A stretch of DNA of 64,000 nt, taken from Tardiphaga sp. P9-11. GTDB lineage: Bacteria; Pseudomonadota; Alphaproteobacteria; Rhizobiales; Xanthobacteraceae. This document shows positions 18,266-25,950 of this stretch, one piece after another. The notes under the pieces were generated by a model. It searched no databases, was not told where the DNA came from, and saw only the letters and a program-made list of their open reading frames with translations. How positions within the stretch are numbered: position 1 is the first letter of the stretch; each line of letters starts with the position of its first letter. The position numbers were made by a program, and so were the translations under genes. The DNA lies in NCBI RefSeq assembly GCF_008329525.1, contig NZ_NPKQ01000001.1:682001-746000 (forward strand), read 5' to 3'.

Positions 18266-18898
18266 TCAGACAGGATGAATCATATCGCGGGCATAGGCTA
18301 GGCCGATTCCGTAACCCCCTGCATGAGTTTCGACGATCGCGCGTGCGCTGTCGTAGGTTTCATGTCTCGTCCAGTCGCGCTGCAGCTCCAGAAGTACCTG
18401 GATCCAAGACGAGAGGTGAGCGCCTGCGGCTTGGAGTCTGTTCAGGGCCAGGTCATGACTTGCGGTTGTGAGCCCTCCGCACGCGTCCCCAATCACATAG
18501 ACTTCCAGACCCGCTGACAGCGCCGACAGTACCGCGAACGTGACACAAGCTTCGGTCAGCAGGCCCGACACGATCAAGCGCTTCCTGCCGGTGGCGAGGA
18601 CGGCTTCGCGTGCTTTGTCGTCTTCCCACACATTCATGTTGTGCCGGTCGATCGGCACGATGCCGGGCAATACTGCCTTCACCGAGGGCATCAGGGGCCC
18701 GCTGTAGACCTTCGTCGCCGACGTGGAGGCGACGACGGGCAGGTTGAAAACCGTTGCGGTTTTTGCGAGCGCGACGACGTTGTTCATGAGGACCTGTCGA
18801 TCGATCGAGCCAACTCCGAAAGCGAGACCGGCCTGTTGGTCGATCAGGAGCAGAGCGCAATCCTTTGGCTCGAGCAGATGAAGAGGATCCGAAGTCAT
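18266..18898 (-). CDS. Isochorismatase-superfamily hydrolase, YcaC-like
   Basis: About 210 residues from the ATG at 18898 (GTG at 18907 is an alternative). It has the cysteine-hydrolase pattern: Asp in ALLLIDQQAGL, an Arg in IDRHNMNVW where nicotinamidases use Lys, and Cys in GLLTEACVTFAV. The D-R-C set and the tail WIQVLLELQRDWTR resemble YcaC-type hydrolases of unknown substrate. It lies 20 bases downstream of the chloroperoxidase-like gene on the same strand, so the two are probably co-transcribed. A second YcaC-like gene follows at 20055. Confidence 0.82.
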   Translation of the reverse strand: MTSDPLHLLEPKDCALLLIDQQAGLAFGVGSIDRQVLMNNVVALAKTATVFNLPVVASTSATKVYSGPLMPSVKAVLPGIVPIDRHNMNVWEDDKAREAVLATGRKRLIVSGLLTEACVTFAVLSALSAGLEVYVIGDACGGLTTASHDLALNRLQAAGAHLSSWIQVLLELQRDWTRHETYDSARAIVETHAGGYGIGLAYARDMIHPV

Positions 18899-18918
18899 CC
18901 ATGCCACTCCAGAGCAGG

Positions 18919-19734
18919 CTAAGCTTTAAGGAAAGCGAGGAGGTCCTCGTTCACCTGATCCGCATGCGTGGTCGCCGTCGCGTGTGGGGCGCCGGGATAG
19001 GTCTTGAGCGTGGCATCCTTGATCAACTCGGCGGCCAGCTTGCCGGTGTAGGGAAATGGCACGACCTGGTCGTCTTCGCCGTGGATCACCAATGCAGGGA
19101 CGTCGATCTTGGCCATGTCTGGCCGAAAATCGGTTTCAGAGAACGCCGTAACGCAATCGATGGTTGCTTTGACCGATGCCTGAAGGGCGATCTGCAGCGT
19201 CTGCTTGAATACCCCCTGAGAGACCTTCGTGCCGTGGTTCGTGCCATAGAAGAGAGTGCTAAAGTCGTCAAGAAATTGGGGACGGTCCTTGACCAGGCCG
19301 GCCTTAATGCCGTCGAAGACTGATTTATCGACGCCGTCGTGGCTGGCAGTCTTGACGAAGAGTGGTGTCACGGCGCTGATCAGCACGAATTTTAACACAC
19401 GCGACGTTCCATGTCGCGCGACGTAGCGCGTGATGTCTCCTCCGCCCATCGAAAAGCCGACAAGTGTCACATCGTTCAGGTCAAGATGCTTGACCAGCTC
19501 GGCGATGTCGTCCGCAAAGGTATCGTAGTCGTAGCCTGTCCAAGGCTGGCTCGATCGACCAAAGCCTCTGCGGTCGAACGCGACGGTCCGATAGCCATGC
19601 TCTGCAAAAAAGAGCATCTGTGCGTCCCACATATCTGCGCTCAGAGGCCACCCGTGGCTGAATAGGATGGGCTTACCGCTGCCCCAGTCCTTGTAGTAAA
19701 GCTCGGTACCGTCCCGCAGTTTCAGCAAGGCCAT
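18919..19734 (-). CDS. Alpha/beta hydrolase, non-heme chloroperoxidase type
   Basis: 271 residues. Nucleophile Ser95 lies in GFSMGGG, the acid Asp near residue 222 in VIHGEDDQVVP, and His251 in GAPHATATTHADQVNEDLL. The oxyanion-hole SHGWPL and RRGFGRSSQPW are characteristic of cofactor-free haloperoxidases and aryl esterases. These perform ester or perhydrolase reactions; halogenation is a side activity in vitro. The ATG at 19734 has a clear AGGAG site. It forms a two-gene unit with the YcaC-like gene and is divergent from the 20-27 kb operon. Confidence 0.88.
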   Translation of the reverse strand: MALLKLRDGTELYYKDWGSGKPILFSHGWPLSADMWDAQMLFFAEHGYRTVAFDRRGFGRSSQPWTGYDYDTFADDIAELVKHLDLNDVTLVGFSMGGGDITRYVARHGTSRVLKFVLISAVTPLFVKTASHDGVDKSVFDGIKAGLVKDRPQFLDDFSTLFYGTNHGTKVSQGVFKQTLQIALQASVKATIDCVTAFSETDFRPDMAKIDVPALVIHGEDDQVVPFPYTGKLAAELIKDATLKTYPGAPHATATTHADQVNEDLLAFLKA

Positions 19735-20054
19735 CGTTCGCTCCTGTGACGAATTTATGGGGAACGGGCGTCGGGGTCTGACCGCCTCCGAACATCCCTA
19801 ACGCAACGTCGCGGACGAAAGGCGCGTTGGCTTGGACGGTCCGAGCGTCCTTTGGACATGCTGGCTGCTCCACCTCGGAAGCTCACTCGGCGTCACTCGA
19901 TCGCCAAGTGGTCGCTCCGCCGCGAGTATCGGGGCAGAGTCCAAGCCATGACGAAATCGTCCAAGCGCTGATCCACGTCCATGGTTCACGATGAGCACAC
20001 TCTTTCAATCCCTGTTGCTTGATCGACTCCACCGATCACAAGGAGAATCTCCCG
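19735..20054. other. Divergent promoter region
   Basis: About 320 bases between the chloroperoxidase-like gene and the seven-gene operon, so it must hold both promoters. A GGACG/CGTCC dyad lies near 19834-19852 in a section rich in TTGGAC motifs. I cannot assign a regulator; the AraC protein nearby is a candidate. Confidence 0.4.
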
Positions 20055-20702
20055 ATGTCCAAACTCGATATGCTCACCCCAGACAACAGCGCCATTGCAC
20101 TCATCGATTACCAACCGGCGATGTTTCAGGGCGTCCAGTCGCATGATCGTCTTGTGACACTCAACAACGTCCAGATCCTCGCTAAAGCTGCCAAGCTCTT
20201 CAAGATTCCGACCGTTCTCACCACCGTTGCAGCAGAGTCGTTTTCTGGCCCGTTCATCCCCGAGGTGGTGTCGCTGTTTCCGGGGCAGGAGATCATCGAT
20301 CGCACCTCGATGAATTCCTGGCTCGATCCCAACTTCCGCAAAGCTGTCGCCGCCACCGGCCGCAAGAAATTCGTGATTGCCGGTCTGTGGACCGAAGCCT
20401 GTGTGATCTTCCCGACCCTGGACATGCTGCGCGAAGGCTTTGAAATCTACATTGCCGCCGACGCTTGCGGCGATCTCTCGCCCGAAGCGCATGAGCGAGC
20501 CATGCAGCGCGCCATCCAGGCCGGCGCCGTGCCGATCACATCCTCGCAATATGCTTATGAGCTGCAGCAGGATTGGGCGCGCAGCGAAACCTATGAGGGC
20601 ATGATGGACATCCAGCGCGCGCACTCGCCTTACGGCATCCAGATCCGCTTCTCGAAGTGGGCGCTTGGCGAGCATGCCAGCGAAGGCGGCCCGGCCAAGT
20701 AA
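20055..20702 (+). CDS. Isochorismatase-superfamily hydrolase, YcaC-like (operon first gene)
   Basis: 215 residues from the ATG at 20055, with AGGAG at 20041-20045. It shows the cysteine-hydrolase motifs Asp in IALIDYQPAMF, Arg in IIDRTSMNSW and Cys in AGLWTEACVIFPT. It is similar in length and motif layout to the protein encoded at 18266-18898, so the two are paralogues of the YcaC-like group. It is the first gene of a tightly packed seven-gene operon. The substrate is unknown; amide or N-carbamoyl bonds are the usual targets of the superfamily. Confidence 0.85.
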   Translation: MSKLDMLTPDNSAIALIDYQPAMFQGVQSHDRLVTLNNVQILAKAAKLFKIPTVLTTVAAESFSGPFIPEVVSLFPGQEIIDRTSMNSWLDPNFRKAVAATGRKKFVIAGLWTEACVIFPTLDMLREGFEIYIAADACGDLSPEAHERAMQRAIQAGAVPITSSQYAYELQQDWARSETYEGMMDIQRAHSPYGIQIRFSKWALGEHASEGGPAK

Positions 20703-20733
20703 GCCGTCGCGTCACATAACCAAGGATAACGAC

Positions 20734-21024
20734 ATGAAAGCGCACATGATCTCGCTGGGCGCAGGCCTGCTGGTGGGCGTCATCTACAGTCTGATCAATG
20801 TGCGCTCTCCGGCGCCACCGGTGGTGGCGCTGGTTGGCCTGCTCGGCATTCTCGTCGGCGAGCAACTGCCGCCGCTGGTGCGCACGCTCTGGCAGAAGGA
20901 GCCGATGGTGCAGTCCTGGCTCGACCAGGTGAAACCACACATGTTCGGCCATCTGCCAAAGGGCCAGCGTTCCGATGCACGCGTCGCTGCCGACAGAACA
21001 CCGCAGCCGCCAGCCGGCGGATAG
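20734..21024 (+). CDS. XapX domain protein
   Basis: 96 residues from the ATG at 20734. The first 50 are the XapX domain: HMISLGAGLLVGVIYSLINV, RSPAPPVVALVGLLGILVGE. These are two short hydrophobic helices separated by RSPAPP. The family is small, membrane-located and uncharacterised, and is often found next to isochorismatase-like and amidohydrolase genes, exactly as here. The C-terminal 45 residues are hydrophilic with a charged, Pro-rich end. Confidence 0.88.
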   Translation: MKAHMISLGAGLLVGVIYSLINVRSPAPPVVALVGLLGILVGEQLPPLVRTLWQKEPMVQSWLDQVKPHMFGHLPKGQRSDARVAADRTPQPPAGG

Positions 21025-21087
21025 TCGCCGGCACCCGCCTCACGATTACATCGACCATTCCATTCGCGACCGCTGAAAGGAGCTCCC

Positions 21088-22974
21088 ATGACCGAGCCGC
21101 AGACCCCCGACCTGATTCTCCATCGCGGTCTGTTCACGACGCTCGATCGCTCCAACCCGGTCGCCAGTGCGGTGGCTATCAAAGATGGCCGTTTCACGCA
21201 TGTCGGTCATGACGCGGAAATCCTGCCGCTGGCGGGGCCGAAGACGAAGGTCGTCGACCTCAAGGGCAAACGCGTGCTGCCTGGCCTGATCGACAATCAC
21301 CTGCACATCATTCGTGGCGGCCTGAACTTCAACATGGAGCTGCGCTGGGATGGCGTGCGCTCGCTCTCCGACGCCATGAACATGCTGAAACGTCAGGTCG
21401 CCATCACGCCGGCGCCGCAATGGGTGCGCGTGGTCGGTGGCTTCACGGAGCATCAGTTTGCCGAGAAGCGGCTGCCGACCATCGACGAACTGAATGCCGT
21501 TGCGCCTGATACGCCGGTGTTCCTGCTGCATCTCTATGACCGTGCGCTGCTGAACGGCGCTGCGCTCCGTGCTGTCGGCTACACCAAGGATACGCCGAAC
21601 CCGCCGGGCGGCGAGATCATTCGCGATGCCAACGGCAATCCGAACGGCATGCTGTTGGCCAAGCCCAATGCTGGCATTTTGTATGCGACGCTGGCCAAGG
21701 GACCGAAGCTGCCCTTCGACTATCAGGTCAATTCGACCCGCCATTTCATGCGCGAGCTCAATCGCCTCGGTGTCACCGGCGCGATCGATGCCGGCGGCGG
21801 CTTCCAGAACTACCCCGAAGATTATGCCGTCATCCAGAAACTGCATGACGAGAACCAGCTCACCATTCGTTTGGCCTACAACCTCTTTACCCAGAAGCCA
21901 AAGGGCGAGAAGGACGATTTCCTGAACTGGACCAAGACGTCGAAGTACAAGCAGGGCGACGACTACTTCCGCCACAACGGCGCCGGCGAAATGCTGGTGT
22001 TTTCCGCCGCCGACTTCGAGGACTTCCGTCAGCCACGTCCAGACATGGAGCCGGAGATGGAAGGCGAGCTCGAGGAGGTCGTGCGCGTTCTGCTTCAGAA
22101 CAAATGGCCGTGGCGTATGCATGCGACCTATGACGAGACTATTAGCCGGGCGCTGGATGTGTTCGAGCGCGTCAATCAGGACATGCCGCTGGAAGGACTG
22201 AACTGGTTCTTCGACCACGCCGAGACGATTTCGGACCAGTCCATCGATCGCATCGCCGCCTTGGGCGGTGGCATCGCCGTGCAGCATCGCATGGCCTATC
22301 AGGGCGAATATTTCGTCGAGCGCTACGGACATGGTGCGGCCGAAGCCACGCCGCCGGTGTCGAAGATGCTCGCCAAGGGCGTCAAGGTGTCCGCTGGCAC
22401 CGATGCGACGCGCGTCGCCTCTTACAACCCGTGGGTGTCGCTGTCCTGGCTCGTCACGGGCCGCACCGTCGGCGGAATGCAGCTCTATCCGCAGCGCAAT
22501 TGTCTCGACCGCGAGACGGCATTGCGGATGTGGACCGAGAACGTCACCTGGTTCTCCAACGAAGAAGGCAAAAAGGGCCGCATCCAGGTCGGGCAGCTCG
22601 CCGATATCGTGGTACCGGATCGTGATTTTTTCTCGTGCTCGGAGAACGAGATCGCTGATACCAGCGCAGTGCTGACAATCGTCGGCGGCAAGGTCGTCTA
22701 TGGCGTCGGTGATTTCGCCAAGCTCGACGAAAATGCGCCGCCGCCCGCCATGCCGGACTGGTCGCCGGTGCGCACCTTTGGCGGTTACGGTGCTTGGGCT
22801 GTGCCCGATGCAAACGGCAAAATGGTCGCGCAGAAGATGGCCATGAGCTGCGGCTGCGCCAATTCATGCGGCGTGCATGGTCACGATCACGCCACAGCTT
22901 GGTCCAGCAAATTGCCGATCGCCGATCTCAAGAGTTTCTGGGGTGCACTCGGTTGCGCATGCTGGGCCGTATGA
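21088..22974 (+). CDS. Amidohydrolase (YtcJ-like) with Cys-rich C-terminal tail
   Basis: 628 residues. N-terminal metal site DNHLHI, with further ligands in the barrel (FFDHAET, SAGTDATRV near the C-terminus); this is the amidohydrolase-3/YtcJ layout, and a Lys or His-based metal site would be expected. No signal peptide is seen. The last 45 residues are unusual: SCGCANSCGVHGHDH, then a hydrophobic GALGCACWAV end, giving six Cys and clustered His that could bind metal or a cluster. The ATG at 21088 has AGGAG before it. The stop overlaps the DoxX start. Confidence 0.85.
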   Translation: MTEPQTPDLILHRGLFTTLDRSNPVASAVAIKDGRFTHVGHDAEILPLAGPKTKVVDLKGKRVLPGLIDNHLHIIRGGLNFNMELRWDGVRSLSDAMNMLKRQVAITPAPQWVRVVGGFTEHQFAEKRLPTIDELNAVAPDTPVFLLHLYDRALLNGAALRAVGYTKDTPNPPGGEIIRDANGNPNGMLLAKPNAGILYATLAKGPKLPFDYQVNSTRHFMRELNRLGVTGAIDAGGGFQNYPEDYAVIQKLHDENQLTIRLAYNLFTQKPKGEKDDFLNWTKTSKYKQGDDYFRHNGAGEMLVFSAADFEDFRQPRPDMEPEMEGELEEVVRVLLQNKWPWRMHATYDETISRALDVFERVNQDMPLEGLNWFFDHAETISDQSIDRIAALGGGIAVQHRMAYQGEYFVERYGHGAAEATPPVSKMLAKGVKVSAGTDATRVASYNPWVSLSWLVTGRTVGGMQLYPQRNCLDRETALRMWTENVTWFSNEEGKKGRIQVGQLADIVVPDRDFFSCSENEIADTSAVLTIVGGKVVYGVGDFAKLDENAPPPAMPDWSPVRTFGGYGAWAVPDANGKMVAQKMAMSCGCANSCGVHGHDHATAWSSKLPIADLKSFWGALGCACWAV

Positions 22975-23393
22975 TTACGAATCTTGTGCGTCGAGTCATT
23001 GGCGCGCCTGTCGTGCACTGGCTGGCCTTGCTCTGCCTGTGCGCGGCCTATCTGCAGGGTGGGCTGATGAAAGCGTTCGACCTTCCCGGCGCCATCGCCG
23101 AAATGAACCATTTTGGGCTACAGCCGGCAGCGCCCTTCGCATTGATGACGATTGGGCTCGAACTGGTGGCATCACTGCTGATTCTCGGTGGCGTTCTGCG
23201 CTGGCTCGGCGCACTCTCGCTCGCAGGCTTCACGCTGATGGCAACGTTTCTGGCGAATCGGTTCTGGGAGCTGGCGCCGCCGGAGCGCTTCATGAGCGCC
23301 AATTCGTTCTTCGAACATATCGGCCTGTGCGGCGGGTTCTTGCTTGTTGCATGGCAAGACCTCAATGACCGGACCGGGAAGACAAAACCATGA
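22971..23393 (+). CDS. DoxX-family membrane protein
   Basis: 140 residues, four hydrophobic helices, starting at the ATG at 22971 that overlaps the amidohydrolase stop. The sequence has the DoxX form (LCAAYLQGGLMKAFDLPGAI, then ELVASLLILGGVLRWLG). DoxX relatives are small membrane proteins often linked to quinone or thiol redox reactions. In this operon it may couple the conversion to the respiratory chain, but that is inference. The stop overlaps the next gene (ATGA at 23390). Confidence 0.85.
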   Translation: MITNLVRRVIGAPVVHWLALLCLCAAYLQGGLMKAFDLPGAIAEMNHFGLQPAAPFALMTIGLELVASLLILGGVLRWLGALSLAGFTLMATFLANRFWELAPPERFMSANSFFEHIGLCGGFLLVAWQDLNDRTGKTKP

Positions 23394-25024
23394 GCAGCCC
23401 GGCTCCTCCCATGCCGAACACCAGTGCTTTCGCTCCATTTCGCCAATCCGTCTTTGCGGTGATCTGGCTCGCGACGGTGATGGGTAATACCGGCAGCTTC
23501 ATGCGCGACGTGGCGAGCTCATGGCTCGTCACCGACCTGTCGGCAGCGCCGGCAGCAGTCACCATGATCCAGGCCGCGGGCACGCTGCCCATTTTTCTGT
23601 TTGCGATCCCCGCCGGGGTGCTGTCCGATATTCTCGATCGCCGCAAATTCCTGATCGCGGTGCAGGTGCTGCTCGCCTTGGTGAGCGGGACGCTGATGAT
23701 GCTGTCCTATTACGGGCTGCTGACGGTCAATCTGTTGATCGGCCTGACCTTCATTGGCGGCGTCGGAGCGGCACTGGCCGGGCCGACCTGGCAGGCGATT
23801 GTGCCGGAGCTCGTGCCGCGGCAGGACATCAAGAGTGCGGTCGCGCTGAATTCGCTGGGCATCAATGTCTCGCGCTCGATTGGTCCCGCGGCTGGCGGTA
23901 TCCTGCTCGCGAGCTTTGGCGCCGCCGTCACTTATGGCGCCGATGTCATCAGCTACATATTCGTCATCGCGGCGCTGCTGTGGTGGCCGCGCGCGAAGGC
24001 CGAGAACGACGTGTTGTCGGAGAAGTTCTTCGGCGCGTTCCGGGCGGGCTTACGCTACACACGCTCCAGCCGTGAACTGCACATCGTGCTGCTGCGGGCA
24101 GCGATCTTTTTTGCATTCTCCAGCTCGATCTGGGCGCTGCTGCCGCTCGTGGCGCGTAATCTGTTGGGTGGCGATGCCAGTTTTTACGGCGTGCTGCTTG
24201 GTGCGGTTGGCGCAGGCGCGATCGGTGGTGCGCTGGTGCTACCCCGGCTGCGTGCGAAGTTCGACTCCGACGCGCTGCTGCTGATCGCCGCGCTGTTGTC
24301 GGCGTGTGTGATGGCTGTACTGTCCTTTGCGCCGCCGAAATGGGTTGCGCTGCCGGTTCTGCTGCTGCTCGGTTCTGCGTGGATCACGGCGCTGACGACG
24401 TTCAGTGGCGTCGCGCAGGCGGTACTGCCGAACTGGGTGCGTGGTCGCGGTCTCGCCGTCTATCTGATGGTGTTCAATGGTGCCATGGCTGCTGGAAGCC
24501 TCGGCTGGGGTGCGGTGGCCCAAGCGCTAAGCCTGCCGGCGACACTGCTGGTCAGCGCATGCGGTCTCGCCGTTGCCGCCTTCATCATGCACCGGGTGAA
24601 GCTGCCGACGGGCGAAGCCGATCTCGCGCCGTCCAATTACTGGCCGGAGCCGCTGACGTCGGACGAGGTCGAACATGACCGCGGCCCGGTCCTGATCCTG
24701 ATTGAGTACCGAATCGCGCGTCAAAACCGTGCGCCGTTCTTCACCGGGCTCAAGCGCCTCTCCGAGGCGCGTCGTCGCGATGGTGCTTATGGCTGGGGTA
24801 TCACCGAGGATGCCGCCGACCCGGAGAAGATCGTCGAATGGTTCCTGGTGGAATCATGGGCGGAGCATCTGCGGCAGCATCACCGCGTCTCGAAGGCTGA
24901 TGCCGATGTGCAGCGCGAGATGACGCGATATCACATCGGGCCCGCCGCCCCCGTGGTCAGGCATTTTCTGACGCTGGATCTGAAAAACCCGATGTCAAAG
25001 CCCGAACTGGTCAACCAGCACTAG
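23390..25024 (+). CDS. MFS transporter with soluble C-terminal domain (MFS_3 type)
   Basis: 544 residues. The first 400 or so form a 12-helix MFS transporter of the EntS-like group (FAVIWLATVMGNTGSFMRDV; AGVLSDILDRRK). The last 130 are soluble: RGPVLILIEYRIARQNRAPF followed by helices and a beta strand ending HFLTLDL, resembling a ferredoxin-like ABM/NIPSNAP domain. This two-part layout recurs in the family. It probably exports or imports the compound handled by the operon. It is translationally coupled to DoxX. Confidence 0.85.
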   Translation: MSSPAPPMPNTSAFAPFRQSVFAVIWLATVMGNTGSFMRDVASSWLVTDLSAAPAAVTMIQAAGTLPIFLFAIPAGVLSDILDRRKFLIAVQVLLALVSGTLMMLSYYGLLTVNLLIGLTFIGGVGAALAGPTWQAIVPELVPRQDIKSAVALNSLGINVSRSIGPAAGGILLASFGAAVTYGADVISYIFVIAALLWWPRAKAENDVLSEKFFGAFRAGLRYTRSSRELHIVLLRAAIFFAFSSSIWALLPLVARNLLGGDASFYGVLLGAVGAGAIGGALVLPRLRAKFDSDALLLIAALLSACVMAVLSFAPPKWVALPVLLLLGSAWITALTTFSGVAQAVLPNWVRGRGLAVYLMVFNGAMAAGSLGWGAVAQALSLPATLLVSACGLAVAAFIMHRVKLPTGEADLAPSNYWPEPLTSDEVEHDRGPVLILIEYRIARQNRAPFFTGLKRLSEARRRDGAYGWGITEDAADPEKIVEWFLVESWAEHLRQHHRVSKADADVQREMTRYHIGPAAPVVRHFLTLDLKNPMSKPELVNQH

Positions 25025-25041
25025 TCGCCACAAGGACTGCC

Positions 25042-25950
25042 ATGATGCGTTTGTTCAAATTCACCGCCGCTATTGTTTCCGTCGCGTTGCTATCGGCCGC
25101 GCCGCAAGATGCATGGTCTCGTGCGGCGCCAGCGAAGGCCGGCTTTGCCGTCGGCGCGCAATATGACACGACACATGTCTATGTTGCGCCTGACGAGGTC
25201 GATCGCTTTGTCGAGAGCTTCATCGCTACCTTTGGCGGCAAGAGCACCAAACAGGTGGTCGCGACAGTGACGCCGACGCCGAGCAGCACGACGTCGCAGC
25301 TTCTGCTGACGCCGGCGGGCTCGGTCTCGGTGTTCGGATTCAAGACGCCGATCCCCTATCCATTCGGTCATGAGCGTACCGGATATCTCGTCACCGATAT
25401 CGACGCGGCCGTCAAAGCCGCGCAAAGCGCGGGCGCCGATGTGTTGGTCAAGACATTCCCCGATCCGATCGGACGTGACGTGGTGGTGCAATGGCCGGGC
25501 GGCATCAACATGCAGCTCTATTGGCACACGACGGCGCCGTCCTATCCGGAGCTGCAGACGATCCCGGAAAATCGCGTCTACGTGCCGGCCGGCCGGGCCG
25601 ACCAGTTCGTGAAGAGCTTTGTCGCTTTCTCGAAAGGCAGCGTCGTGTCGGACACGGCGAAGGCGCCGGGCATCGAGATAGGTCGTCCCAACGATACCTA
25701 TCGTCGGATTCGCATCGCGTCGAAGTTCGGCAAGATGACTGTGCTGGTAACCGACGGCGTACTTCCTTATCCTTATGGCCATGAGCTGACCGGCTATGAG
25801 GTGCGATCGCTCGACGAGACGCTGGCCAAGGCGAAGATGGCCGGTGCCGCGGTGCTGGTTGAGCCCTATGCCGCGGATGCACGGCGCGCCGCGCTGGTAA
25901 AATTCCCCGGAGGCTATGTTGCCGAGATTCACTCTGCCGTCGGCAGGTAA
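25042..25950 (+). CDS. Secreted VOC/glyoxalase-like protein
   Basis: 302 residues with a signal peptide (hydrophobic residues 5-20, then a possible cleavage near AWSRAAPA). The mature part has two repeated glyoxalase-like halves (QYDTTHVYVAPDEVDRFVES; NRVYVPAGRADQFVKSFVAF), each with a PYPFGHE or PYPYGHE motif. The His-Glu of these motifs could bind metal, as in VOC enzymes. It is periplasmic. The last 35 bases overlap the start of the porin gene. Confidence 0.78.
   Translation: MMRLFKFTAAIVSVALLSAAPQDAWSRAAPAKAGFAVGAQYDTTHVYVAPDEVDRFVESFIATFGGKSTKQVVATVTPTPSSTTSQLLLTPAGSVSVFGFKTPIPYPFGHERTGYLVTDIDAAVKAAQSAGADVLVKTFPDPIGRDVVVQWPGGINMQLYWHTTAPSYPELQTIPENRVYVPAGRADQFVKSFVAFSKGSVVSDTAKAPGIEIGRPNDTYRRIRIASKFGKMTVLVTDGVLPYPYGHELTGYEVRSLDETLAKAKMAGAAVLVEPYAADARRAALVKFPGGYVAEIHSAVGR

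Noticed and set aside
21046-22332. Long minus-strand open frame (428 codons) opposite the amidohydrolase
   Set aside because: Shadow of the high-GC amidohydrolase gene; its product is His/Arg/Gln-rich with no recognisable domain, and the plus-strand gene has clear motifs.
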